A stretch of DNA of 64,000 bases from Phycisphaerae bacterium (lineage in GTDB: Bacteria; Planctomycetota; Phycisphaerae; Sedimentisphaerales; Anaerobacaceae). This document shows, piece after piece, positions 34,475-44,400 of the stretch (its first letter is position 1; each line of letters begins with the position of its first letter). The stretch spans positions 85,587 through 149,586 of the forward strand of contig JAGOLX010000010.1 in assembly GCA_017993835.1 (NCBI GenBank), written 5' to 3'. Made by a program: the position numbers and the translations under genes. The notes under the pieces are model-generated. The model had not been told where the DNA came from, did not search any database, and was given only the letters and a program-made list of their open reading frames with translations.

Positions 34475-34585
34475 GTCATCCTGAGCAACGCGAAGGATCT
34501 GGCCCGGGAGTGGAAGTTGCGTATCGACTTCGGACGTCAAGTCTCCCACGGGTCCCGGATGCTTCACTGCGTTCAGCATGACAAG
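34475..34585. repeat. Interspersed repeat 'H' copy
   Basis: TTGTCATCCTGAGCAACGCG, AAGGATCTGGCCCGGGAGTG, and at the other end CTTCACTGCGTTCAGCATGA form a bounded element; a partial copy is at 9113-9152. It sits between two genes and runs up to the next ribosome binding region. Confidence 0.55.
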
Positions 34586-34593
34586 AGAAGAGT

Positions 34594-35466
34594 ATGTCGA
34601 ACTTCCGGCGATTGTTGAACGGTGAAGACATCGTCCTGCTGGACGGTGCGATGGGGACCCAGTTGGAGGCCAAGGGTCTGATGGGGCGCGGACGGACCAA
34701 TCTCGATGCGTCGCAGGCGGTGGTGGAGGTGCATCGAGCGTATCTCCTCGCCGGGTGCGACGCCGTGATCGCCAACACGTTGACGATGAACCGGATCTAC
34801 ATCGATACGCACAACGTGGGCGTGTCGGTGCGCGAGGTCAACGAGGCCGGCGTGCGGCTGGCCCGACAGGCCGCAGGCGACGACCGGTGCGTCCTCGGCG
34901 ACATGAGCTCAACCGGGCAACTCCTGGAGCCATACGGCACGTACACGGAATCGCAGTTCCACGAGGCCTTCCGGGAACAGGCCCAGGTGCTGGCCGAGGC
35001 TGGGGTCGATGGGTTGATTGTTGAGACGGTGTTCGATCTCCGCGAGGCGCTGTGCGCACTCCGCGCCTGCAAGACGGCCTGCGGGTTGCCCGTGATTGTG
35101 TCGATCGCTTTCAAAACGGACGCCAACGGCGGGCGGACCATGATGGGCGACACGGCCGAGCAATGCGCCGGGCAGCTTGCGGATGCGGGGGCCGATGCGA
35201 TCGGCGCCAATTGCGGCGATCTCGACCCGCTCCAGATGTCACGCGTGGTCGCCTTGCTCAGGGCCGCCACCGATCTGCCCATCGCAGCCCAGCCCAACGC
35301 GGGCAGACCCCAATTGATCGGAGACAAGACCGTCTTCGACATGGTGCCGGAGCCATTCGCCGAGGGCGTCGCGGAGTGCGTTCGTGCCGGGGCAACCATC
35401 GTCGGCGGCTGTTGCGGCACGACACCGGCGCATATCGAAGCCGTCCGTCGACGGCTCCGTTCGTAG
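34594..35466 (+). CDS. Homocysteine S-methyltransferase family protein
   Basis: A 290-residue protein matching the N-terminal zinc-dependent domain of MetH and betaine-homocysteine methyltransferases. It shows LLDGAMGTQLEAKG, an IGANCG motif with the first zinc cysteine, and the GGCCGTTPAHI motif with the other two. It would transfer a methyl group to homocysteine; without corrinoid or folate domains the donor may be S-methylmethionine, betaine or a separate corrinoid protein. None of those partners is in the window. Confidence 0.9.
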   Translation: MSNFRRLLNGEDIVLLDGAMGTQLEAKGLMGRGRTNLDASQAVVEVHRAYLLAGCDAVIANTLTMNRIYIDTHNVGVSVREVNEAGVRLARQAAGDDRCVLGDMSSTGQLLEPYGTYTESQFHEAFREQAQVLAEAGVDGLIVETVFDLREALCALRACKTACGLPVIVSIAFKTDANGGRTMMGDTAEQCAGQLADAGADAIGANCGDLDPLQMSRVVALLRAATDLPIAAQPNAGRPQLIGDKTVFDMVPEPFAEGVAECVRAGATIVGGCCGTTPAHIEAVRRRLRS

Positions 35467-35489
35467 TGACGCCGTCAGGCGTTATCTTA
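35464..35489. repeat. Short palindrome TAGTGACGCCGTCAGGCGTTAT
   Basis: A GACGCCGTCAGGCGTTATC palindrome that overlaps the stop codon of the methyltransferase gene. The same block is found at 24630-24650 and 55575-55612. Confidence 0.55.
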
Positions 35490-35533
35490 ATGCGTGAGGA
35501 TTCGCAGGTACGGATGTCGTGAGGGCAAGACGA

Positions 35534-36871
35534 ATGCCAACAGAAGAATTGAAGCGGAAGTTCGGACTGTCCACTTCGACCTACGTGGTGATCGCCAGCA
35601 TGGTGGGGACGGGAATCCTCATCTCACCCGGATACATGATGCTCTCGCTCGGGAACTACCCGCTGATCCTCGGGCTGTGGGCGCTGGGTGGCCTGCTGGC
35701 CTTGTGCGGGGCGCTGTGTATCGCGGAACTGGCGGCCGCGTTGCCCCGCGCGGGCGGCGAATACGTCTACCTCCGCGAGGCCTACGGCCCGATGCCAGCC
35801 TTTCTCTCCGGCTGGACGTCGTTCTTCCTCGGCTTTTCCGCGCCGCTGGCGGTGGCGAGCTACATCGCCGCGATGTACCTCCTGACGCCCTTCGGACTGG
35901 CCGGCAGGGAGAGGGAGCTTCTCGTCCGGATCGTCGCCGCAATCATCATTGTCGCGATCACGCTGCCCAACCTGTTCGGCCATCGTCAATCCGCCTGGAC
36001 GCAGAATCTCACCACGATGCTCAAGCTGGGGTTGTTCGTGGCCCTGGCGGTCGCGGCATTCCTGTTCGGCAAGGGGCAGATTTCGCACATCGTGGAGGGA
36101 AAACCGATAGGAGACATCGGCCTGGGGACCGCAATGACGCAACTGTTCTACGTCATGTTCGCCTACAGCGGGTGGAACGCCGCCAGCTACGTCGCGGGCG
36201 AGGTCAAAGACCCCGCCAGGACTCTCCCGCGTTCGTTGCTGCTGGGAGCCGGGTCGGTGGTCGTCCTGTATCTGGCGCTCAATCTCGTCTTCGCCTACGC
36301 GGTGCCTCTGGCCGACGTGGGATTCGAGAACGCCGAGCGGGTTCCCCAACTGGCGGTCGAGAACCTGTTCGGGCAGGGGGCCTCCAGCGTCTTCTCCATC
36401 CTGTTGGGTCTGGCATTTCTGGCGACGGTCAGTGCGTTTGTCATCACGGGCCCGCGGGTGTACTATGCGATGGCAAAGGACGGCCTATTCCCAGCCCTCG
36501 CCGGCCATCTCAGCGCCAAGGGCCAGGTCCCCACGTACGCGATGTCCCTTCAGAGCCTCTGTGCGGTGCTGATCCTGTTCGCGACGGACTTCCAGAACCT
36601 CTACAAGTACGCCTCCGTGGGATTGTCGCTCTTCGCACTACTGTTCATCGGAGCGGTCTACGTGCTTCGCCTGCGTCGGCCGACGATGGAGCGCCCGTTC
36701 CGCGTGCCTGGATACCCCGTCGTGCCCGCGGTCTTCATGATCGTCACCGCCTTCATGGCCGGGTTCGCGTTCAGACAGTGGCCAAAACCCTCGTTCTACA
36801 GTCTCGCCAGCATCCTGCTGGGCATCCCGGCCTATTACCTCTGGTCGTGGGCCGCCGCAGAAAAAACCTGA
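35534..36871 (+). CDS. APC-family amino acid permease
   Basis: A 445-residue transporter with about 12 membrane segments. The N-terminus VIASMVGTGILISPGYM is the APC signature in TM1, followed by ALCIAELAAALPRAGGEYVYLREAYG, also typical. GTG 35519 is an alternative start; ATG 35534 is preferred because a GAGGGC lies just upstream. It would import an amino acid or polyamine across the inner membrane, by proton symport or exchange; the substrate cannot be read from sequence. It is not obviously coupled to the methyltransferase. Confidence 0.9.
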   Translation: MPTEELKRKFGLSTSTYVVIASMVGTGILISPGYMMLSLGNYPLILGLWALGGLLALCGALCIAELAAALPRAGGEYVYLREAYGPMPAFLSGWTSFFLGFSAPLAVASYIAAMYLLTPFGLAGRERELLVRIVAAIIIVAITLPNLFGHRQSAWTQNLTTMLKLGLFVALAVAAFLFGKGQISHIVEGKPIGDIGLGTAMTQLFYVMFAYSGWNAASYVAGEVKDPARTLPRSLLLGAGSVVVLYLALNLVFAYAVPLADVGFENAERVPQLAVENLFGQGASSVFSILLGLAFLATVSAFVITGPRVYYAMAKDGLFPALAGHLSAKGQVPTYAMSLQSLCAVLILFATDFQNLYKYASVGLSLFALLFIGAVYVLRLRRPTMERPFRVPGYPVVPAVFMIVTAFMAGFAFRQWPKPSFYSLASILLGIPAYYLWSWAAAEKT

Positions 36872-37119
36872 AATATTCTTCTCCGTCTGCAATAAGGCCT
36901 CCGCGACGGTCGTCTATACTCGTGAATAACGCGGCGGCCGAAGCTTGGGCCAACTGAAGAGCACAAGTATCACTTGAGGGATGTGTTCTGCCTGCTGAGG
37001 CCCGGGACGATGCCGCCGCGGCTGAGGATGAACAAGGGCCGAGACCCAGTTACGGCGACTTGCGAACGTGATACGGACATAACGTCAGCCTTGCAACCAG
37101 ACGCCCATGCGTCGTCATA
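36872..37119. other. Flank of the CRISPR array, no gene seen
   Basis: About 250 bases between the permease gene and the hairpin before the array. There is no coding frame, and no AT-rich leader or strong promoter reading into the array, which agrees with the repeats carrying their own promoter. Confidence 0.45.
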
Positions 37120-37152
37120 GATGAGTGGCCCCTTGGCCACTCATCGCTTTTG
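37120..37152 (+). terminator. Perfect hairpin directly before the CRISPR array
   Basis: GATGAGTGGCC (37120-37130), loop CCTT, GGCCACTCATC (37135-37145), then GCTTTTGG. An 11-bp perfect stem with a T run on the plus strand ends 17 bases before the first repeat. It would stop transcripts entering the array from the left. Confidence 0.7.
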
Positions 37153-37162
37153 GTGACCCCGC

Positions 37163-40098
37163 TCAGTGACTTGCCCTCAGACGCGGATCAGTTACAATCG
37201 GACGGTATCACGGCATCGAGCGGAGCCTGTTGTGACTTGCCCTCAGACGCGGATCAGTTACAATCTGCGTGGTTTTGGGGATATAGAATATCCAGTTGTG
37301 ACTTGCCCTCAGACGCGGATCAGTTACAATCGGGACATCCGAGACGGTGGACGCGGTCGGGTTGTGACTTGCCCTCAGACGCGGATCAGTTACAATAGTG
37401 GCGAAGGACCGTCGAGTGAGGAAGAGGTTGTGACTTGCCCTCAGACGCGGATCAGTTACAATAGAGTGAAGAATCCATAGCGTGTAATGAGTGTTGTGAC
37501 TTGCCCTCAGACGCGGATCAGTTACAATCGAGGACCGGCGGTCTATGACCAAGTCGCGGTTGTGACTTGCCCTCAGACGCGGATCAGTTACAATCTCTGC
37601 CGTGCAGCCCACATGCTCGTACCGGTTGTGACTTGCCCTCAGACGCGGATCAGTTACAATACGAGGGCGCAAAGACCGCCAGTCGATTGAGTTGTGACTT
37701 GCCCTCAGACGCGGATCAGTTACAATTCGGGATCGGAGGAGAGCTTCCAGTAGCCCGTTGTGACTTGCCCTCAGACGCGGATCAGTTACAATTAGGTCAC
37801 GACCAGGTTCCCGCGTTTCTTGGTTGTGACTTGCCCTCAGACGCGGATCAGTTACAATCAGCCAGCCTGGACAACTCAACCATCTCGGTTGTGACTTGCC
37901 CTCAGACGCGGATCAGTTACAATAACCCGCCGAGGTGCTCGTCGCCGCGGCCCGTTGTGACTTGCCCTCAGACGCGGATCAGTTACAATCTGTGTGATAA
38001 CCAGGCCATCACCGGGACCGTTGTGACTTGCCCTCAGACGCGGATCAGTTACAATCGTGACAACCTCGGAAATCCGTTCTTCTCAGTTGTGACTTGCCCT
38101 CAGACGCGGATCAGTTACAATCTGGGCTACGCCTGAATGCGGGGTCCCGTGGTTGTGACTTGCCCTCAGACGCGGATCAGTTACAATGATCCGGTATGCA
38201 CTGGCCGATCTGACGCTGTTGTGACTTGCCCTCAGACGCGGATCAGTTACAATCGACAGGAACAGCCCATCACTCGTGCCCGTGTTGTGACTTGCCCTCA
38301 GACGCGGATCAGTTACAATCGCCTCCCTGGACAACTCCACCATCTCCATGTTGTGACTTGCCCTCAGACGCGGATCAGTTACAATCCGATGGGCCGAAAG
38401 CTCTACGATCCCACCGTTGTGACTTGCCCTCAGACGCGGATCAGTTACAATCCATCACCGGAACGAATCCAGGCAGAGCGGGTTGTGACTTGCCCTCAGA
38501 CGCGGATCAGTTACAATCACAGCATGGCCTCCCGCACGACAAGGGAGTTGTGACTTGCCCTCAGACGCGGATCAGTTACAATGACGTGGGCAAGCAGGTA
38601 TACGCCTCGGCGTTGTGACTTGCCCTCAGACGCGGATCAGTTACAATCAACCGGACGAAGACCCTGAAGTCCATTTCGTTGTGACTTGCCCTCAGACGCG
38701 GATCAGTTACAATAGCGGCCTGCGTGTCCTAAGCGGTTCATTAGTTGTGACTTGCCCTCAGACGCGGATCAGTTACAATCCCGGCCCTCTACGAGGCGGG
38801 TCTGCTGGTGTTGTGACTTGCCCTCAGACGCGGATCAGTTACAATCGCCTTGAGCTTGAGCGTCGCCGAGCCATCGTTGTGACTTGCCCTCAGACGCGGA
38901 TCAGTTACAATGCGTCCCCGTAGCGGGTGACCTCCGTCGCCGTTGTGACTTGCCCTCAGACGCGGATCAGTTACAATGTAGGCCTCACCATGGCGACGTA
39001 CCTGGCGGTTGTGACTTGCCCTCAGACGCGGATCAGTTACAATGGCGACTCCGGCTGCGTCTGGCGTCTCGCAGTTGTGACTTGCCCTCAGACGCGGATC
39101 AGTTACAATAGACTCTATCACGACGGCAATCCCGTGATGGTTGTGACTTGCCCTCAGACGCGGATCAGTTACAATATCGCCGCATACCAGGTCAGCGTCT
39201 TCGTCGTTGTGACTTGCCCTCAGACGCGGATCAGTTACAATCTGTGACACTGCCCCTGCGGCGCACGCCGTGTTGTGACTTGCCCTCAGACGCGGATCAG
39301 TTACAATCGGCCTGGTGCGGCACAGCGAGGTCCCTTGGTTGTGACTTGCCCTCAGACGCGGATCAGTTACAATCGCGAACCCCAGGGCGACGACCTATCT
39401 GGTGTTGTGACTTGCCCTCAGACGCGGATCAGTTACAATTCCGTGCCCTGCCGCAGTTCACGATCGACGGTTGTGACTTGCCCTCAGACGCGGATCAGTT
39501 ACAATTTGCATGTCGTCGATCATCCATCGCAGTTGGTTGTGACTTGCCCTCAGACGCGGATCAGTTACAATCCGTCGAGTGTTCGTCCAACGTCATCGAC
39601 AGTTGTGACTTGCCCTCAGACGCGGATCAGTTACAATAGAGCAGCCGATAGGCAATGCGGAGCCGCTGTTGTGACTTGCCCTCAGACGCGGATCAGTTAC
39701 AATCCGTCCTCTCGAAAGGAATCGACCTCGTGGGTTGTGACTTGCCCTCAGACGCGGATCAGTTACAATATGAGGCAGCCCGACAGAGCGTCATCGACGG
39801 TTGTGACTTGCCCTCAGACGCGGATCAGTTACAATGAATGTCTATACGGCCAAGGCAGGGGGCAGTTGTGACTTGCCCTCAGACGCGGATCAGTTACAAT
39901 GCTCTCCTGGCCGGGCTTCGGCTCGCCTCGGTTGTGACTTGCCCTCAGACGCGGATCAGTTACAATCCGCGGCCACGCGACCCTCGGTGAGTTGCCGTTG
40001 TGACTTGCCCTCAGACGCGGATCAGTTACAATTCGCACCGGCCGGCGTGCGACGGTACGGATGTTGTGACTTGCCCTCAGACGCGGATCAGTTACAAT
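37163..40098 (+). CRISPR. Type II-C CRISPR array, 45 repeats, 44 spacers
   Basis: A 36-bp repeat that starts GTTGTGACTTGCCC and ends GGATCAGTTACAAT occurs 45 times. Forty spacers are 30 bases and four are 29 (those before the repeats ending at 37923, 38582, 38647 and 39900). All repeats look identical except the first, whose first three bases are TCA instead of GTT. The GTTG... start and ...CAAT end match the crRNA-sense orientation of other type II repeats, so crRNAs read left to right, toward and opposite to the cas genes. The tracrRNA anti-repeat at 45013-45048 confirms this. Two spacers (37859-37887 and 38320-38349) are near copies of each other. Confidence 0.99.
37237..37264 (+). promoter_or_regulatory. 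Promoter inside each CRISPR repeat (example: repeat 2)
   Basis: Within every repeat, TTGCCC (repeat positions 9-14), 16 bases, then TACAAT (positions 31-36) look like -35 and -10 boxes. Transcription would begin about 6-7 bases into the following spacer. Repeat-borne promoters of this sort, with TACAAT at the repeat end, are known from the Neisseria meningitidis II-C system. Confidence 0.6.
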
Positions 40099-40143
40099 GG
40101 TCGGATCGCAAACCCTTGGCCTCCAAGGGTTTGCGATCCGACC
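40099..40143. terminator. Perfect 21-bp hairpin between array and cas2
   Basis: The arm GGTCGGATCGCAAACCCTTGG (40099-40119) pairs perfectly with 40123-40143 around a 3-base loop. It starts at the first base after the last repeat and ends two bases before the cas2 stop codon. There is no T run on either strand, so it may be a bidirectional stop or pause site for the convergent units, an RNase target, or an array boundary. Confidence 0.6.
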
Positions 40144-40145
40144 CG

Positions 40146-40475
40146 TCAGAATAATTCGAGTTGTCTGGGCGCAGGCGGAGCGGGTTTTCGCATTTTTCCC
40201 CAGTGTGTTTCCATGCGCCCGAATTGCTTGTCGGTGATGGTGATGAGCCGAACCTCGCCATCATCCGGCAAGAAGCTTTTGATGCGGCTGTAGTGGACAT
40301 CGGCGTTTTCCTCGCTGGAACAATGCCGAACATACACGGAGTATTGTAGCATGGTGAAGCCGTCTTTCAAGAGGTGTTTGCGGAAATCCGTGTAGTCTTT
40401 TCGGGCTTTTTTCGTGTCGGTCGGCAAGTCGAACATGGCGAAGATCCACACGGCTCGATACCCGCTCAAGATCAT
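40146..40475 (-). CDS. cas2: CRISPR-associated endoribonuclease/integrase subunit Cas2
   Basis: A 109-residue Cas2 of type II style. It begins MILSGYRAVWIFAMFDLPTD, with the ferredoxin-fold first strand and conserved Asp, followed by KHLLKDGFTMLQYSVYVRHC and a VRLITITDKQFG strand. With Cas1 it forms the spacer integration complex. Its ATG overlaps the cas1 TGA (ATGA), so the two are coupled. Confidence 0.95.
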   Translation of the reverse strand: MILSGYRAVWIFAMFDLPTDTKKARKDYTDFRKHLLKDGFTMLQYSVYVRHCSSEENADVHYSRIKSFLPDDGEVRLITITDKQFGRMETHWGKMRKPAPPAPRQLELF

Positions 40476-41362
40476 AGTTCCGGAAGCTCCAGCACGTGCT
40501 TTTCGCTCGCAAAACAGCGGTGGAGGGAGGCAGCGGTGCGATGCAGGCCCACCATGAGCGGTCCCTCCGATCCGCCGATCATGACAGGCTGATACAGCAC
40601 CTCCAGCAATCTCGCCTTCAAAGGTTGCGTCAATTCGGCGGGGGGGCCGTCGCTCTCGCAGATCTCCCTGACCTTCGACTCGACGAATCCGCGGAAGGGC
40701 TCCATCACGTCGTCCGCAAGAGCGAAGGCATTGTAGCGGTTGTGGTGGTGAATCCCCAGGCAGGGGAGCAATCCCGCGGAGCACAAGGCCCGCGCGACCG
40801 CGGCGCGGATGACAGTGTAACCATAGTTCAGGAGGTTGTTGGGCGGAGCGCCGTCGGGGTCTCTGCGAAACTCGATGCCCTGGAGGAAAGACGGCCAGAA
40901 TTTCCGGCTGGCCTGGGCTTCGACGTTCTGCGGATCGCCTGAACGGACCTTCTGGCGGAGGGTCATGAGTGCATCGTAGGTCTCGCAGCCCTGGCCGAGG
41001 ACTCTGGCCTGATGGCGGATCTTGGCTTGGACAATCTGCTTCCAGAGCTGCTTCTTGACAGGGCCCTTGGCTTCGATTTGGGTGCGGAACCGCTCGTTCT
41101 GTTCGCAATTGCTTTCGAGGGGCAGGAGCATGCCCGCCGGATGGTGCTTGCCTCCACAAAGGACGATCGCGGCTCCGCGGTCCAATAACTCTGTGAAGAC
41201 GCAGTGCGTGTAGGTCGTTCCCTGGTGGTCGATGAGCAGGATGCCGATGTCCTCACAGGGAATCTGCGACCGCTCGTTGCCATTGTCCTTGATGACCAAT
41301 TGCCCGTATTTGACCGATAGAAACGTCCGTGCCGACGATATCTCGACGATACGCTTGATCAC
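40472..41362 (-). CDS. cas1: CRISPR-associated integrase Cas1 (type II)
   Basis: A 296-residue Cas1 that integrates new spacers. Metal-binding residues are visible as E148 (NVEAQASRKFW), H205 (LGIHHHNRYN) and the acidic pair in ADDVMEPFR (about D218/E221). The start is GTG 41362 with GAGGGG upstream. It follows cas9 by 95 bases. No csn2 or cas4 is present, which makes the system II-C rather than II-A or II-B. Confidence 0.97.
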   Translation of the reverse strand: MIKRIVEISSARTFLSVKYGQLVIKDNGNERSQIPCEDIGILLIDHQGTTYTHCVFTELLDRGAAIVLCGGKHHPAGMLLPLESNCEQNERFRTQIEAKGPVKKQLWKQIVQAKIRHQARVLGQGCETYDALMTLRQKVRSGDPQNVEAQASRKFWPSFLQGIEFRRDPDGAPPNNLLNYGYTVIRAAVARALCSAGLLPCLGIHHHNRYNAFALADDVMEPFRGFVESKVREICESDGPPAELTQPLKARLLEVLYQPVMIGGSEGPLMVGLHRTAASLHRCFASEKHVLELPEL

Positions 41363-41457
41363 CGGCGTGACCCCTCAAGATCAGCATGTCGGTAGTCTCC
41401 TTTTGCACTATCGACAGAATCAAAGGGCCACTTGACATGGCAACCGGAGCATTCTGG

Positions 41458-44400
41458 TCAGTCGCGTCGGAGTTCCCTCCAACCGCCGAGAGGGCCGACC
41501 CAGACTTTTTGTGGTGTATTCTGCGCGGATTCTCCAAGCTGCTGCAATTGCCCAGGAGAGAGGGATATATCTTCGCGAACCGGCGTCTGATCGGTTTGCT
41601 GGCTCCGTCCTGCATCCCAATGGGGCGTGAAATGGATCTGCTTCTTGATGCCATCGATCATGAAGACGACGAAGTAGTCCAAGGTCCTCGTCTTCGGATG
41701 GCGCATTCGTACCATCTCACCGATGGACAGCGACATGATAAATCGGCCCTCGGCGGTGTCGTGTCGGCTGACGGCCGGTTGCGGGCTCCGGCCAGAGGCC
41801 TTTGAGGGTCTGACGCGGTTGGCCGCCTCGTATGTCGTGACCACACCTTGTTCTCTTGCGACGATCCACTTGCCCCGGGCGTTCTCCCGGATTTCAATGT
41901 GGTGGTTGTTCTGGGGTTCGTAGAGACGTATCGTTTGCGGGCGGTCATCGTAGACCTTCCGGCCTGCGCGGTCGTCCCACTGCTTCCTGCGAATTTCCAC
42001 GACGGACGGCGCACGCAACAGGGTAATCCGCCGAACAGGCGCACCGCTTCCCAAACAGATGCCCTTGTTCAGTACGAGCTCTTTCATCTGCTTGGGCGTG
42101 AAGTGATCGGGGTCCAGGCCGTTCTCTCGAAGACACTGCCTCAGTTCCTCGCGGAACCACCGGTCTCGCACCACACCCGATTTCTCCGGCTTGACGTCTT
42201 CGAGCGCCAGCATTCTGCGTCGGAGGGTTCTTCGTGCTGTCGTGTTCGGTGCGGTCTCCAACTGGCGCCGCAGCTCATCCCAACCCTTCGGCACACGCAA
42301 ATGCTTTGGCGTCAGTTCGATGGCGAATCTCTTGATGGTCGCATAACGCGTCAGACGTCCGTCGCTGTCGAGGACAGGCCCATATATCGTATCGTTATGG
42401 AGCGAGCCGGTGATCTTTCGCTGTGCAGGTCTGTGGGCCACCAGCAGGCGGCTGAACTCATCCATGACCTGGTCGCGGAATGTCTCAGCATCGCTCCAAG
42501 GGGGAGGTAGCGCCTCACGTTTTGGCGCGGTCATGCCTTCGCTGCTGCTCAATTCGAAGGCTTGGACAGCATGTGCCAGGTCCTGCAATCGTTCGGGGCC
42601 ACTGAGAGCGACGACCATCGCATCGAGCGCATGCTCTCGGTGATCGCCTCGATTCTTGGTTCCGCCGGTTGCATATAACCCCCAGTCGCGTCGCAGCCAC
42701 GGTGTATAGCGTCCCTTCGTTGTAAAGATGCACCGGTTGCCGTCCGTTTCGTCACCGTAAAGGGCCTTTCGCAGCCAGTCGGCCACCTGGCGGGACGCAT
42801 AGGCTGTGTCGGTCAGTTGGGACTCGGCAAACGCCGTGATATCGGAGACCTCCTTGTGGAGGTTGTCCCATTTGACCGGGTTGCTCTTCTTGAGATGGCT
42901 CAGGCGTTGCTCCAGCTTGGCGAACTGTTCTTTCGAGAGCCATTCCTTTGGCGTCCGGTTGGTTTTGCCGCGGTTGCACCGCGTATGACAGAGAACCAGG
43001 TTGTTCAGGCCGCTGCCACCGCCCCGACTTTCGGGAATGATGTGATCGAGTTCCACTTCAATCCCTTCGGCGGCCGCCTTTTCCGTGATCGTGTTGTTTC
43101 CGTTGCCACAGTACGCGCACTGCTGTCCCTGCTCCTGGCACAGGAGCACCCGCTTGACGGCCTTCTCCTGCTGCGTTCGGGTTAGTCCGCCCAGCCCGAA
43201 CTGCGCGATGATCTCGTTGCGTTTCTTCTCTCGTGTACGATTCGCCGCCAACTGGTCGTTACGGACCTTGGCTGGCAGTTTTGCCTCCCTCGCCAATTCG
43301 ATAACAACGCGGTCCGGCCGTCCGAACCGGCGCAGATAGGCTTGCACGTGGCGTCGGACTTCATGGATCGCCTTGCGGACCACCGGATTGCTCAGGGTCT
43401 GTGGGGCTGGGGGCAGCAGGTTGGGGTGCTTCTGTTGGAACCGTCGAATGGCACCGCTCGGTCGCGTTCCCGCAAAACCGTACCGGCTGCGTTGTTCGGG
43501 TGTCGCGCCGTTGTCCGCATCTTCGGCAAACCGCTTGCGGGCCTCGTTGACGGTGACGCCTTCATCGCACATGTACGGCAGCAGGTTCCGAATCGCTCGC
43601 CTGGAGAGCTGCAATCGGATGTTGGGATTAGGTCGGGATTCCCAGACCGTGATCAGGCGTTGGGTCTGCCCCTCGTCAAGGCCCCACCAGTCGTGACAGC
43701 CTTTTTGAAAACGCGTGTGGTGGTCTGGCTGCTTCGGGTCGAGCTTGAGGATCGCTCGATTGATCGAGTCCTTCTGTTTGTCAGTTATGCTTGCCCACGT
43801 CGACGGGCCCACAGCATGACAAATCACCTCACGATAGAACCAGTCCGTGTTCAGGCCCCGCTTCGGGTCGGCATCGAGACTCAGGGAATATTGCGTCTTG
43901 GCGGGTCCTTTATGGATACCCAGCGCCTTGCGGACGGTCGCCGGACTGGCGGTCTTCTGGCGGCGCAAGAGGTCGACCACCGCCCGCCGCTCATCTACAT
44001 CCAGCGGTCGTCGCGCCTGCCCGGGCGGAATGATCCTGATGTTGTTGACGGTCTCAATTACAAGGAACTCCTGTGCGTGCACGTCGATACGCGGGCAACC
44101 CATATCCGTCGGTTCCAGGTCACAGCGTCCGAGCACGCCGGCGTTCCAGTATGTGTTCCGCTGCCCAAACAGCATTCCCTTGGTTCGCCATGTCTCGTCG
44201 CCCCTATTCTCGTCGAGTTGTCGAAGACGTTCATCGGTCAACTGGCGGGCAAGCTCGCCGTCGAAAGATCGCTGCTTGTTCCACAATGCCTGAAACTCCT
44301 CATGGATTAGGTCACGATCGGCACAGAATTCGTAGATCGGCTCCTTGGCGGCGTTCGTTCGGTTTCGTATCGGCAGGTGCGCCTCCCTTCCCTTATGCCC

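Noticed and set aside
37150..40154. Open frames running through the CRISPR array (repeating VVTCPQTRISYN or DLPSDADQLQ)
   Set aside because: They arise from the periodic 36-base repeat plus 30-base spacers, not from a repeat protein.
40146..41159. 337-codon frame covering cas2 and part of cas1
   Set aside because: Only the last 109 codons are cas2; the upstream part is an out-of-frame reading of cas1.
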